NCBI RefSeq assembly: GCF_014172375.1
Contig: NZ_WNXD01000001.1
Span: forward strand, 1,922,001-1,986,000
DNA from: Pedobacter planticolens
Lineage (GTDB): Bacteria > Bacteroidota > Bacteroidia > Sphingobacteriales > Sphingobacteriaceae
DNA length: 64,000 bases
Direction of reading: 5' to 3'
The translations under genes were made by a program, and so were the position numbers. The notes beneath the pieces were generated by a model. The model ran no database searches and was not told where the DNA came from. It was given only the letters and a program-made list of their open reading frames with translations. Every line of letters begins with the position of its first letter. The stretch's first letter is position 1. Shown one piece after another: positions 8,604 to 17,066 of the stretch.

Positions 8604-8750
8604 AAACCCGATTGTAGTGGAAATACTTTTTGTGCTGCGTTGTCTTGACTGAAGTGCGATGTCCAAAGGTTTCTCCACTACGGTCGAAATGACGGCGAAG
8701 TGTTCATACAAAAAGATTGAAACGAAAAGCGGGATTGTTATTGCTATGGG
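8604..8750. repeat. intergenic repeat-like element, region 8233-8852
   Basis: Between the mini-protein and the cysteine desulfurase I see no gene. The stretch holds an element opening with AACCCGATTGTAGTGGAAAT and closing with AACGAAAAGCGGGATTG (CCCG/CGGG ends), a layout I associate with dispersed intergenic repeats of Bacteroidota. It has a CTCCACTACGGTCGAAATG insert, and a GACAAGCTCAGAATGACA fragment lies at 8816-8833; a close relative of that fragment occurs at 26994-27012. Confidence 0.45.
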
Positions 8751-8771
8751 AAATTGCCTTTTCTTTTCAAT

Positions 8772-8806
8772 AAAAAAGCCTTAGCGTAAATGCCAAGGCT
8801 TTTTTT
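8772..8806. terminator. bidirectional intrinsic terminator
   Basis: Stem AAAAAAGCCTT / AAGGCTTTTTT with a T-run on either strand. It lies 47 nt beyond the stop of the minus-strand cysteine desulfurase and probably ends that transcript. Confidence 0.8.
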
Positions 8807-8852
8807 AGATTCTTTGACAAGCTCAGAATGACAAACTTGCTCGTAATGACGA

Positions 8853-10001
8853 TTAAGCTAACGCATTCTGTTTCACTACCATTTTAACTTTTTCTAATAC
8901 GTAATCTAATTCTTCTTTAGTGGTGTATTTACTAAAAGAAAAACGTACCGACGGGCGATTAGGGTCTGCTTTTATGCCGTTTAAAACGTGTGAGCCAATG
9001 TTTGAACCTGATGAGCAAGCGCTACCGCCTGAAGCACAAATGCCATTAATATCTAAATTGAATAACAACATATCTGCCATGTCCATTTCTGGAAAAGATA
9101 CGTTTAATACGGTATAAAGGCTTTTGTCTGCATCTGTTTCGCCATTAAAAGCAATACCAGGAATTTCAGCAATTAATTGTTCTTTTAAATAATCTTTTAG
9201 CGATTGGATATAAGTTTGGTGCTCGTCCATTTCTTTATATGCAATTTCTAGGGCTTTGGCTAAACCTACAATTCCATATACGTTTTCAGTACCACCACGC
9301 ATATTGCGTTCTTGTGCACCGCCATAAATCATTGGTGGAATTTTAATGTTGCTGTTTACATATAAAAAGCCAACTCCCTTTGGCCCGTGTAGTTTATGAG
9401 CTGCACAAACGATGAAATGAGCTTTTAATTTACGTACATCATGTGGGTAATGCCCCATGGTCTGAACGGTATCTGCATGGTAAATTGCGTTATATTTTTC
9501 GCAGATATCGCCTACCTTTTCCATATCGGTTAATGTACCTAATTCGTTGTTGGCATGCATTAATGATACAAAAGTGCGTGGGTTATTTTGTAATAATTCT
9601 TCTAAATGGTTGTAATCGATATTACCCTTTTCATCAATATTTACGAAGCTCAATTTATCTATCACACCATCTTTTAGCAACATATTTAAGGTATGTTCTA
9701 CCGCATGATGCTCTATTTTAGAAGTGATGGCATGTTTAATGCCATAGGCAGAAATGCCACAACGAATTGCTGTATTATCTGCTTCTGTACCACCTGAAGT
9801 AAAAAATATTTCTGATGGTGAAGCATTTAGCAAACCAGACACAGTTTTTCTGGCTTTTTCTACCAGCGTTCTTACTTCGCGACCAAGTGCATGTATGGCA
9901 GATGGATTTCCGTAGAAATTCTCCATTACATTGGTCATTTCGGCAATAACTTCTTTGTCTAATGGTGTGGTTGCGGCATTATCTAAATAAACCCTTTTCA
10001 T
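8853..10001 (-). CDS. cysteine desulfurase (NifS/IscS type)
   Basis: Pyridoxal-phosphate enzyme that takes sulfur from cysteine as a persulfide for iron-sulfur cluster or thio-cofactor assembly in the cytoplasm. Fold-type I landmarks are present: LDNAATTP (6-13), SGGTEADN (69-76), HADTVQ (175-180), and the lysine that binds PLP, Lys203 in AHKLHGPKG. The catalytic Cys329 lies in a short GGSACSSG loop, which places it in group I (IscS/NifS) rather than SufS. The 382-residue length fits. The preceding gene glmM ends 26 nt upstream, so the two are probably cotranscribed. No IscU or Fe-S assembly gene adjoins it, so the acceptor is unknown. Confidence 0.92.
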   Translation of the reverse strand: MKRVYLDNAATTPLDKEVIAEMTNVMENFYGNPSAIHALGREVRTLVEKARKTVSGLLNASPSEIFFTSGGTEADNTAIRCGISAYGIKHAITSKIEHHAVEHTLNMLLKDGVIDKLSFVNIDEKGNIDYNHLEELLQNNPRTFVSLMHANNELGTLTDMEKVGDICEKYNAIYHADTVQTMGHYPHDVRKLKAHFIVCAAHKLHGPKGVGFLYVNSNIKIPPMIYGGAQERNMRGGTENVYGIVGLAKALEIAYKEMDEHQTYIQSLKDYLKEQLIAEIPGIAFNGETDADKSLYTVLNVSFPEMDMADMLLFNLDINGICASGGSACSSGSNIGSHVLNGIKADPNRPSVRFSFSKYTTKEELDYVLEKVKMVVKQNALA

Positions 10002-10027
10002 TTTAATATGATTATACTGATGTAGTA

Positions 10028-11416
10028 TTAGTTGAGTTGTAATATTTCTTTAATATCTGATATGATTTTGTTCGCCAAACCTTCGGCTACAGTTTCATTT
10101 TCAGCTTCGCTATAAATACGGATAATTGGTTCTGTATTTGAACGGCGTAAATGCACCCATTCGTTTGCAAAATCAATTTTTAAGCCATCTATTGTGCTTG
10201 TTTTTTCGTTTTTATATTTCTCTTGTACTTTAATTAATAAAGCATCGATATCCATTTCTGGCGTAAGCGTAATTTTATTTTTAGAAATATGATATTGTGG
10301 ATAGGTACTACGTAATAATGAAATAGATGTACCCGCTTTTGCTAAGTGCGATAAAAATAAAGCAATACCAACTAAAGCATCACGGCCATAATGTAATTCA
10401 GGATAGATAATTCCACCGTTGCCTTCGCCACCAATAATTGCATTTGTAGCTTTCATTTGGTTCACTACATTTACCTCTCCTACTGCTGATGCGTTGTAAA
10501 CACCACCTGCTTTTTCGGTTACATCTCTTAAAGCACGGGTTGATGATAGGTTGGAAACTGTATTACCTACTGTGTTTTTAAGAATATAATCTGCAACTGC
10601 TACCAATGTATATTCTTCGCCAAACATGGTTCCATCCTCATTTACAAAACAAAGACGGTCTACATCTGGATCTACTACAATACCTAAATCGGCTCTTTTT
10701 TCTTGTACAACTTTAGCAATTTCTGTTAAGTTTTCTGGCAAAGGCTCAGGATTGTGAGGAAACTCTCCATTTGGCTCGCAATATAATTCATAAACGGTTT
10801 GTACACCTAATGCTTTAAGCAAAGCTGGAATAAAAATACCTCCGCTTGAGTTCACACAGTCAATTGCAATTTTGAAATTTGCTTTTTTAATGGCTTCTAC
10901 ATCTACCAAAGGTAAAGCCAAAATTATATCGATATGTTTTTGTAGGTAGGTATCGTTTGCAACAACTTTACCCAATTCGTTTACATCTGCAAAAGCGAAA
11001 TCTGCATTTTCTGCTATTTCTAAAACTTCTTTTCCGTTGGCATCGCTAATAAATTCGCCATCTTCATTTAATAGTTTTAGGGCATTCCACTGTTTTGGAT
11101 TATGACTAGCCGTTAAAATAATTCCTCCGCCAGCTTTTTCTAAAGGAACAGCAATTTCTACAGTTGGCGTGGTAGATAAACCTAAGTCTATTACCTCGAT
11201 ACCTAAACCTTGCAGTGTACCAATTACTAAATTATTAACCATTTCTCCCGAAATACGGGCATCACGACCAAGTACAATTTTTTTATTTTGAGTTTTGTTA
11301 ATTACCCATGAACCATAGGCTGCAGTAAATTTAACAATGTCGATTGGGGTTAAACCATCACCAGCTTTTCCGCCAATGGTCCCTCTAATTCCGGATATAG
11401 ATTTTATTAAAGTCAA
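10028..11416 (-). CDS. glmM: phosphoglucosamine mutase-type phosphohexomutase
   Basis: Alpha-D-phosphohexomutase that probably interconverts glucosamine-6-phosphate and glucosamine-1-phosphate for UDP-GlcNAc, feeding peptidoglycan and LPS. The phosphoserine loop is TASHNP (Ser104), the magnesium loop is DPDVDR (Asp249, 251, 253), the sugar-binding loop is GEGNGG, and the phosphate-binding site near the end reads RRSNTEPIIR. The 462-residue length and ISGIRGTIGG start match the GlmM-type protein of Bacteroidota. Related phosphomannomutases share these motifs, so substrate choice is inferred. It lies just upstream of the desulfurase in the same operon. Confidence 0.85.
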   Translation of the reverse strand: MTLIKSISGIRGTIGGKAGDGLTPIDIVKFTAAYGSWVINKTQNKKIVLGRDARISGEMVNNLVIGTLQGLGIEVIDLGLSTTPTVEIAVPLEKAGGGIILTASHNPKQWNALKLLNEDGEFISDANGKEVLEIAENADFAFADVNELGKVVANDTYLQKHIDIILALPLVDVEAIKKANFKIAIDCVNSSGGIFIPALLKALGVQTVYELYCEPNGEFPHNPEPLPENLTEIAKVVQEKRADLGIVVDPDVDRLCFVNEDGTMFGEEYTLVAVADYILKNTVGNTVSNLSSTRALRDVTEKAGGVYNASAVGEVNVVNQMKATNAIIGGEGNGGIIYPELHYGRDALVGIALFLSHLAKAGTSISLLRSTYPQYHISKNKITLTPEMDIDALLIKVQEKYKNEKTSTIDGLKIDFANEWVHLRRSNTEPIIRIYSEAENETVAEGLANKIISDIKEILQLN

Positions 11417-11512
11417 GTTCTGTAGATTTTTTCAAAAATAATAAAAATTTAAGGAATGACCTTCTATTTTAACACACATGAAGGTAATAAAATGAATGTA
11501 TTGCAGGTATTA

Positions 11513-11604
11513 AGCCGCAGATGCGCAGATTTAAATAAGAAACATTAAATCTCTATGTATTATCGACATAATGAATAAAATACAAAATCTGCGCATCTGC
11601 GGCT
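11513..11604. repeat. palindromic repeat (GCCGCAGATGCGCAGA family), copy 3
   Basis: Perfect 20-bp arms AGCCGCAGATGCGCAGATTT (11513-11532) and complement (11585-11604), here separated by a 52-nt AT-rich loop instead of the 11 nt seen at 6.2-6.4 kb. It lies in the divergent space between glmM and the methyltransferase gene. Confidence 0.95.
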
Positions 11605-11648
11605 CATGCTAAAAAAATTTAAATCCATATCTGTTGCCTACAATGTAC

Positions 11649-11656
11649 TATATTTG
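11649..11656 (+). promoter_or_regulatory. candidate -7 element of the methyltransferase operon
   Basis: TATATTTG matches the Bacteroidota -7 consensus TAnnTTTG and stands 31 nt before the ATG at 11687. I find no TTTG at the usual 19-nt distance, so the call is tentative. Confidence 0.45.
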
Positions 11657-11686
11657 CTCATCACAAAACGTTAACTCATCAGCGAA

Positions 11687-12418
11687 ATGCAGCGAAAATG
11701 GTTTCAATATTGGTTTAATTCTCCTTACTATCATATTCTTTATAGTCAACGGAATGATGAAGAAGCAGAGTTTTTAATTGATAATCTGTCTGCATATCTT
11801 AAACCCAAACTTAATAGCAGAATACTGGATATCGCTTGCGGAAGAGGTCGTCATTCTATTTACTTAAACAAAAAGGGATACGATGTTACGGGAATAGATT
11901 TATCTGAACAAAGCATTAAATATGCGCAACAATTTGAACAGAAAAACCTGCACTTTTATGTGCACGACATGCGCAAATTAGCTTACATTAATTATTTTGA
12001 TTTTGCGCTAAACCTGTTTACAAGCTTTGGTTATTTTGATACTGAAAAAGATCATGTAAATGCACTAAAATCCTTTAGAAAAGGATTAAAAGAAGATGGT
12101 GTTTTGGTGATTGATTATTTTAATACACAGAAAATAATTAAGAATTTAACTAATCAGGAAACTAAAACGATAGATGGAATTGAATTTCATTTACACAAAT
12201 TTGTTGCTGATGGAAAAATAATTAAGCATATTAATTTTGAACACAAATTAAAGGCATATGCTTTTGAAGAACGTGTGCAAGCTTTTTTATTATCAGACTT
12301 TGAGCGAATGTTTAGCAAAAGTGGATTAACAATTACTGCTGTTTTTGGAAGTTATGCATTAGAGCCATTTGATGAAACAAAATCAGATCGTTTATTACTT
12401 GTTTGTAAAAAAGCATGA
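11687..12418 (+). CDS. class I SAM-dependent methyltransferase
   Basis: A 243-residue methyltransferase with a Rossmann-type SAM site. Motif I is ILDIACGRGRHSIYL (about 45-59), the acidic residue ending strand 2 is in DVTGIDLSEQSI, and motif IV is in YFDFALNLFTSFGYF. A C-terminal beta-meander segment (KIIKHINFEHKLKAYAFEE) resembles small-molecule or quinone-type methyltransferases. The substrate is not evident. It overlaps the next gene by 4 nt (ATGA), so it heads a three-gene operon with a PAP2 phosphatase and a ZIP transporter. Confidence 0.85.
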   Translation: MQRKWFQYWFNSPYYHILYSQRNDEEAEFLIDNLSAYLKPKLNSRILDIACGRGRHSIYLNKKGYDVTGIDLSEQSIKYAQQFEQKNLHFYVHDMRKLAYINYFDFALNLFTSFGYFDTEKDHVNALKSFRKGLKEDGVLVIDYFNTQKIIKNLTNQETKTIDGIEFHLHKFVADGKIIKHINFEHKLKAYAFEERVQAFLLSDFERMFSKSGLTITAVFGSYALEPFDETKSDRLLLVCKKA

Positions 12419-12978
12419 TAGCAGAGTTACAACAGTTTGATACGGAGTTGTTTTTGAAAATTCATCGCGGTTTAAGCAATGAGTTTTTCGATTGGTTAAT
12501 GCCATTAATGAGAAACCGCTTCTTTTGGTCGCCGTTGTACCTTTTTATCATTGTATTTTGCATAAAACATTATAAAAAACAAGGTTATTATATGATTTGC
12601 ATGCTCTTGGTAACTTTTGCCATGGGCGATTTAATTGCATCGAGACTTATAAAACCTACTGTTGCACGAATAAGACCGTGTAATGAGGTGAGTTTATCAA
12701 AAGAAATTATTCATCGAGTGCCTTGTGGTAGCGGTTATAGTTTCCCATCTTCTCATGCTACAAATCATTTCGGGATTGCGGTATTTTTAATCTGCCTTTT
12801 TTATAGCAGATGGAAACCTATTTTACCTTTAGGTTTGGCCTGGGCATTTATCATCAGCTTTGCGCAAATATATGTTGGCGTACACTACCCTATTGATACG
12901 TTTGCGGGCGCCATATTAGGAACTTGCATTGGTTTATTTACCTATTATCTTTACAAAAAATTTCAACCTAAGGCTTAA
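12415..12978 (+). CDS. PAP2-family membrane phosphatase
   Basis: A 187-residue integral membrane protein of the PAP2/undecaprenyl-diphosphatase type, which dephosphorylates lipid phosphates at the outer face of the inner membrane. The three family motifs are seen as KPTVARIRP (motif 1), PSSHATNHFG (motif 2, catalytic His) and AQIYVGVHYPIDTFAG (motif 3, His-x3-Asp). In motif 3 the usual Ser-Arg pair is Ala-Gln, so a phosphate-binding arginine seems replaced. Five to six hydrophobic helices are predicted by eye. It begins inside the methyltransferase stop (ATGA overlap) and its stop overlaps the ZIP start (TAATG), which implies translational coupling. Confidence 0.85.
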   Translation: MIAELQQFDTELFLKIHRGLSNEFFDWLMPLMRNRFFWSPLYLFIIVFCIKHYKKQGYYMICMLLVTFAMGDLIASRLIKPTVARIRPCNEVSLSKEIIHRVPCGSGYSFPSSHATNHFGIAVFLICLFYSRWKPILPLGLAWAFIISFAQIYVGVHYPIDTFAGAILGTCIGLFTYYLYKKFQPKA

Positions 12979-13697
12979 TGGAAATCTGGAAATTTCTCGT
13001 TTTATTCTTTTGTGCTTTTTTAGGAGGCTTAGCTATCTTTTTAGTAAAGAATGATAAGTCGCAATTATTAAAACTCATTCTTTCTTTTAGCGGTGCGTAT
13101 TTATTTGCCATCACCGTTTTACACTTAATACCCGATGCTTACAGTGGACCTGATAAAGGTGAAATTGGTATATTTATTTTAATCGGCTTTCTTTTACAAA
13201 TATTTTTAGAACAATTTTCTGAAGGTGTAGAGCATGGGCATATTCACAAACACCATGATGGGCATATTTTTCCATGGGGAATTATGATTAGTTTGTGCTT
13301 ACACGCTTTTTTAGAAGGAATGCCTTTAGCAAAAGACCAAAACAATGAATTGATATTCGGTATCGCTTTACATCATATTCCTGCTGCATTTGCATTAGCT
13401 AGTATTTTAGTTCAAAATCATTTTAAACCAAAAGGAGTTGTTTTTTACATTATTCTTTTTGCTGTAATGGCACCTGCCGGGTATTACTTCAGCATCAGCT
13501 TAAGTAATGGCAGCATTAGCGGAATGGAGCCTTATTTTAACAAAATGATGGGCATTGTAATTGGGATATTTTTACATATCTCTACTACCATTCTTTTCGA
13601 ATCAAGTGCTGATCATAAAATTAACAAACGCAAAATGTTAGCCGTTTTATTAGGTATTGGAATTGCATTGGTTGGTTTTTATAGTGCAGGGCATTAA
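12978..13697 (+). CDS. ZIP-family metal transporter
   Basis: A 239-residue inner-membrane transporter for divalent metals such as zinc. Metal-site helices carry LCLHAFLEGMPLA (HxxxEG) and ALHHIPAAFALAS (HHxPxA). A histidine-rich cytoplasmic loop (GVEHGHIHKHHDGH, about 88-101) lies before them, and eight or so hydrophobic segments span the protein. The start overlaps the PAP2 stop by one base. It is the last gene of the operon; a dispersed palindromic repeat follows 38 nt after the stop and may end the message. Confidence 0.9.
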   Translation: MEIWKFLVLFFCAFLGGLAIFLVKNDKSQLLKLILSFSGAYLFAITVLHLIPDAYSGPDKGEIGIFILIGFLLQIFLEQFSEGVEHGHIHKHHDGHIFPWGIMISLCLHAFLEGMPLAKDQNNELIFGIALHHIPAAFALASILVQNHFKPKGVVFYIILFAVMAPAGYYFSISLSNGSISGMEPYFNKMMGIVIGIFLHISTTILFESSADHKINKRKMLAVLLGIGIALVGFYSAGH

Positions 13698-13735
13698 TTT
13701 TTTGGACTGCATAGCACCACGAAATACCTAACTTA

Positions 13736-13822
13736 CTCGTCTTTCCCGTGAAAACGGGAATCTTAATGCGTAAAAAAGCCTTCTATTGCATTACGATTCC
13801 CAATCAAGTTGGGAATGACGAG
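13736..13822. repeat. dispersed palindromic repeat (CGTCATTCCCG family)
   Basis: Outer ends CTCGTCTTTCCC and GGGAATGACGAG, with two internal hairpins (CCCGTGAAAACGGG and TTCCCAATCAAGTTGGGAA) around AATGCGTAAAAAAGCC. A near-identical copy lies at 23423-23505 and a half copy at 43479-43514. It sits between convergent genes. Confidence 0.9.
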
Positions 13823-13856
13823 CGAATTTAAATAATCGAACTCAAATTATTACCTC

Positions 13857-14306
13857 TTACCCCCTCATTTTATCTAATAATACATTTAATTTCTCCGCTT
13901 CTTCTGCAGTAAGATTAGGCGCTATTAACGTAGAAAAATCTATTTTTTTGCTTATTTCTTTTAATAGTGATAATCCGTTTTCAGAAATGATGATATCTAC
14001 CGCTCGTTTATCGTATGTATTTACAGTTTTCTCAACGTAGCCTTTTTGAATTAATCGATCTACAATTCTAGAAGTATCGCTCATTTTATCTACTATTTTA
14101 GCTTGAATTAAACCTACGGTAGATGGACTTGGATATTGAGCTTTGATGATTTTTAACACATTGTATTGTTGCTGAGTAATATCAAATGGTAGTAAAGTAT
14201 CTTTTACTTGCTGGCTACTCCAATGAAAAGTGTGCGTGATGTTAACTAAGGTTTTTTGAAAAATGTTTTCTGGATTTGATGTTTTTGTTTCTTTTTGTAC
14301 TAGCAT
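13857..14306 (-). CDS. MarR-family transcriptional regulator
   Basis: A 149-residue winged-helix regulator. Residues about 40-110 fit MarR: FDITQQQYNVLKII, then a recognition region KIVDKMSDTSRIVDRLIQKG and the wing YVEKTVNTYDKRAVDI with the D-x-R pair. MarR proteins are dimeric repressors that respond to small ligands or oxidation. It is the last gene of a chain with the DUF5522 gene and the exonuclease, whose stop and start codons overlap as TAATG, so it is probably translated by coupling. No clear operator was seen. Confidence 0.88.
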   Translation of the reverse strand: MLVQKETKTSNPENIFQKTLVNITHTFHWSSQQVKDTLLPFDITQQQYNVLKIIKAQYPSPSTVGLIQAKIVDKMSDTSRIVDRLIQKGYVEKTVNTYDKRAVDIIISENGLSLLKEISKKIDFSTLIAPNLTAEEAEKLNVLLDKMRG

Positions 14307-14485
14307 TATTTGTTTTTCGGTTGGTTAGGTAATAGATGTGAGGTTTTCTGACCATTATCTTTCCCATAATTCCACGGACAATGTTTGCATTTATTCTTAC
14401 AGCAATACCCCCTTTTAAGGTGATAAGCCGCTGTAAAAACCATTAGACCATCTTCGTTGAGATAATAATCAATACCTTCTTCCAT
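14306..14485 (-). CDS. DUF5522-like cysteine-rich mini-protein
   Basis: A 59-residue protein, too short for usual ORF cut-offs. It starts MEEGIDYYLNEDGLMVFTAA and carries the motif GYCCKNKCKHCPWNY, with five cysteines in 13 residues (CC-x3-C-x2-HC), consistent with a metal site. The layout matches what I remember of DUF5522 proteins of Bacteroidota, which have no known function. The ATG shares a base with the exonuclease stop (TAATG at 14483-14487) and its stop shares a base with the MarR start, strong evidence that it is a real translated gene. Confidence 0.85.
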   Translation of the reverse strand: MEEGIDYYLNEDGLMVFTAAYHLKRGYCCKNKCKHCPWNYGKDNGQKTSHLLPNQPKNK

Positions 14486-15441
14486 TAATTAAGCAATTTA
14501 ACGACCAAATTAGGAGCAAAATAAGATTGTAACTGTGTGCCACTGCCATGAGTTGTCCAAACCTGCTTAGGCGCTACATTTTTTATAGTTTCTAAAATTG
14601 CTTTCCAATCCACGTGATCCGAAATATACAATTGAACTTCGTTTTTACTTTGTAAGTGTTTCCACCCTGTGGCAAAAATTCTGACCACATTTATTGCTTT
14701 TATATAACTGTTAAAAACCATTGGAGGTACGATGTAAACCATATCAGAATGATTGTTTTTCATCACTTTTCTATCGTAAACTTCGTATTTACCGAGTTGC
14801 ATTCCTAGTTGCTCATAAATTTTTACAAACGGCATAATACTGTGATGTACCAATATTCTTTTTTCTGGGCAATGCTGATTTATCATAGCAATTAAACGTT
14901 GACTTTTGCCAAGTGCATAAGCGCCCAACATGATATTCTGTTTTACATCGTTTAGCTTTTTTATTTCAGCCACCGCATCAGGGTGTTCAGTTTCTGGATT
15001 TGCAAACGTAGTTTCAGTAATGAGTACATCTGCATTTACAAACTCAATCGGTTCACATGTCGCATCTTCTTCCAACTTGTAATCTCCAGTATATAAATAG
15101 TTTACACCTTTATAACTCATCAATACTAAAGCAGACCCTAATATATGCCCAGCGGGATAAAAACTTATTTCAACTCCGTTTACTGTAAATTTTGTATGGT
15201 ATGATTTGATGTGGAAATCTGCTGCTGCGAATTTCTTATACCGATGTTGCATAAAAACTGATGTCGCTTCGGTACAATACACATTTTGATTTCCTCCAAT
15301 TGCGTGATCGCCATGTGCGTGAGAAATTACGGCATTTACTACAGGTTCTTTTGGATCTAAATAGAAATTTCCGTAGCTACAAAATAGGCCAGTTTTAGTT
15401 TGAACGATAAAATCGTCTATAATTTGAGTGGGGTTTGACAT
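14485..15441 (-). CDS. MBL-fold exonuclease-like protein (ligase-associated DNA-repair exonuclease type)
   Basis: A 318-residue cytoplasmic protein of the beta-CASP/MBL nuclease group. It has the HxHxDH motif HAHGDH (41-46), GHILGSA (motif 3), TGDYK (motif 4), ETTFANP, and a late SDHVDW histidine-aspartate pair. This arrangement matches the exonucleases often found beside ATP-dependent DNA ligases in repair clusters. No ligase or helicase is present here, so a repair role is by family only. It heads the exonuclease-DUF5522-MarR chain. coaE stops 16 nt upstream and probably belongs to the same transcript. Confidence 0.8.
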   Translation of the reverse strand: MSNPTQIIDDFIVQTKTGLFCSYGNFYLDPKEPVVNAVISHAHGDHAIGGNQNVYCTEATSVFMQHRYKKFAAADFHIKSYHTKFTVNGVEISFYPAGHILGSALVLMSYKGVNYLYTGDYKLEEDATCEPIEFVNADVLITETTFANPETEHPDAVAEIKKLNDVKQNIMLGAYALGKSQRLIAMINQHCPEKRILVHHSIMPFVKIYEQLGMQLGKYEVYDRKVMKNNHSDMVYIVPPMVFNSYIKAINVVRIFATGWKHLQSKNEVQLYISDHVDWKAILETIKNVAPKQVWTTHGSGTQLQSYFAPNLVVKLLN

Positions 15442-15457
15442 AATTTTAATTTAGCAG

Positions 15458-16048
15458 CTACAGACTCAAAAACTGCTGGTGTAAGTCTAAAACTTGTAGA
15501 ATAACTGAGCTCTTTTCGGTGTTATCAATAAAATAATCAGCCATTTTAGCTTTTTGTTCGTCGGTAAATTGTTTATCCATTCGAGCTTGCACTTGTGCTT
15601 CTGTAACTCCGTCGCGTTGCATTACTCTAGCCAATTTTAAATTTAAAGGCGCAGTAACTAGTATGTTTTTATCGCACATTTTATACGAACCACTTTCAAA
15701 TAGCAAAGCTGCTTCTTTAAGTGTATATGGTACAGATTGTGGCATCTCCTTTTCCCATGTATCAAATGCTCTAAATACAGCTGGATGAACTAATGAGTTT
15801 AATTTTTCGAGCTCAGTCTTATTATTGAATACAATATTTGCGATATGTTTATTGTTTAAAATCCCATTAGGTGAATAACTTGCTGCACCAAATGCTGATT
15901 TTACACCTGCTATTAAAATTGAGTCTGTCACCATTAATTCCTTGGCAACAGTATCAGCATAAAAAACAGGGATACCCAGCGTTTCGAACACTTTGCAAAC
16001 AGTTGTTTTACCGCTACCAATTCCGCCTGTTATTCCTACTTTTAGCAT
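15458..16048 (-). CDS. coaE: dephospho-CoA kinase
   Basis: Last enzyme of coenzyme A synthesis: it phosphorylates the 3' hydroxyl of dephospho-CoA with ATP. The 196-residue length is normal. The P-loop is GITGGIGSGKTTV (about 5-17), then FYADTVAKELM with the conserved Asp, LVHPAVF, and the lid VMQRDGVTEAQVQARMDKQ. The start overlaps the stop of the YbbR-like gene (TAATG), and the exonuclease gene follows 16 nt later. Confidence 0.95.
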   Translation of the reverse strand: MLKVGITGGIGSGKTTVCKVFETLGIPVFYADTVAKELMVTDSILIAGVKSAFGAASYSPNGILNNKHIANIVFNNKTELEKLNSLVHPAVFRAFDTWEKEMPQSVPYTLKEAALLFESGSYKMCDKNILVTAPLNLKLARVMQRDGVTEAQVQARMDKQFTDEQKAKMADYFIDNTEKSSVILQVLDLHQQFLSL

Positions 16049-16995
16049 TATTTTTCGATAATAAAATTGATTTTATTAGGCGTTACGCTCAACAATTTGC
16101 AATAATTTGGGAAACGTGTAATCTTAACAGAAAACTTATGATGACCTAATTGTTTCCACTCGTTTACATCTACTGTGGCTTCTATAAAATCTTCATCAAC
16201 TTCTTGATAACTTGATAGCGCAACCATAAACGTAACGGCCACTTTTTTTGGATATAATTTAATATCGTAAAAATCTTTGTTATTGATTATGTTAAGTGGT
16301 ACTTCCACCGTTTTCTCTGTAAATTCATCAACAGGAATTTTTACACCAACACTACTCGGGTAAATGCTAATATTATTTGAATTATTTTGCTTGATTGCAA
16401 TTCTGGTGTTGGTAGGTTTTTGTAAATCGTCTAATTTTAAGGTATCTGTATACCACATTGAAATTTTGGCCAATTCTTCTTGCGGACCAGAAATATTTAC
16501 ATAGGCCGGCGTTAAATGAATTTGATTTGAAATTCCGTATTGCTTCACAAAACTAAGATTTGACACCAATTTTATAGGCACACGCTTATTTGTCCGTTTA
16601 GAAAAATCGAAATATAAGGTGTCTGGTTTAATGGAAATAATTTTCTGAGCGCTTCCTAATTGCTTATTAATTTGTGGCAATTGCTCTGAAAATAGAATGA
16701 AATTTCGATTAGTTAATTTCTCTAAACTTACCGTAATTGACTGAGGTTTAATGCGTAAACGCGAAAAAAGCAATTGCCATCCGGTACCTTCAACTTGCAA
16801 ATCAACTATATCTGGTTGTAAAGGTTTAAATGCTTTTTTTTGTGGTTCATCTTTGTATATCAACTCTGTTTTAGCCGTATACACATATTTATTATTAAGC
16901 GCCATAAATAACCAAGCAGCTATTGCACAAAGTAAGCAGGTAATGAGTAATACAAAACGCTTGCGCTCTATTTTAGTTAATTTAATAAACGGCAT
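16048..16995 (-). CDS. YbbR-domain (CdaR-like) membrane-anchored protein
   Basis: A 315-residue protein with one N-terminal membrane helix (VLLITCLLCAIAAWLFMAL, 17-35) and an extracytoplasmic part made of YbbR-like repeats. Recognisable pieces are LFSRLRIKPQSITVSL, then VDLQVEGTG and PVDEFTEKTVEVPLNI, where YbbR repeats typically show a V-x-V strand and a P-x-x-V turn. In Firmicutes, YbbR proteins (CdaR) regulate the diadenylate cyclase CdaA; no cyclase is present here, so that role is not shown. It is coupled to coaE through a TAATG overlap. A terminator lies just upstream, so the transcript begins between it and the start. Confidence 0.75.
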   Translation of the reverse strand: MPFIKLTKIERKRFVLLITCLLCAIAAWLFMALNNKYVYTAKTELIYKDEPQKKAFKPLQPDIVDLQVEGTGWQLLFSRLRIKPQSITVSLEKLTNRNFILFSEQLPQINKQLGSAQKIISIKPDTLYFDFSKRTNKRVPIKLVSNLSFVKQYGISNQIHLTPAYVNISGPQEELAKISMWYTDTLKLDDLQKPTNTRIAIKQNNSNNISIYPSSVGVKIPVDEFTEKTVEVPLNIINNKDFYDIKLYPKKVAVTFMVALSSYQEVDEDFIEATVDVNEWKQLGHHKFSVKITRFPNYCKLLSVTPNKINFIIEK

Positions 16996-17008
16996 GGTGT
17001 AAATTTAC

Positions 17009-17053
17009 AAAAAAAAGCCGCTCTCTCGAAATTACGAAAGAGCGGCTTTTTAC
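17009..17053 (-). terminator. intrinsic terminator after yajC
   Basis: GC-rich stem AAAAAGCCGCTCT(C)TCG paired with CGAAAGAGCGGCTTTTT around a short AT loop, with an A-run and T-run on either side. It ends the yajC transcript on the minus strand and separates it from the YbbR-like gene. Confidence 0.9.
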
Positions 17054-17066
17054 TATAGAAAACTTC

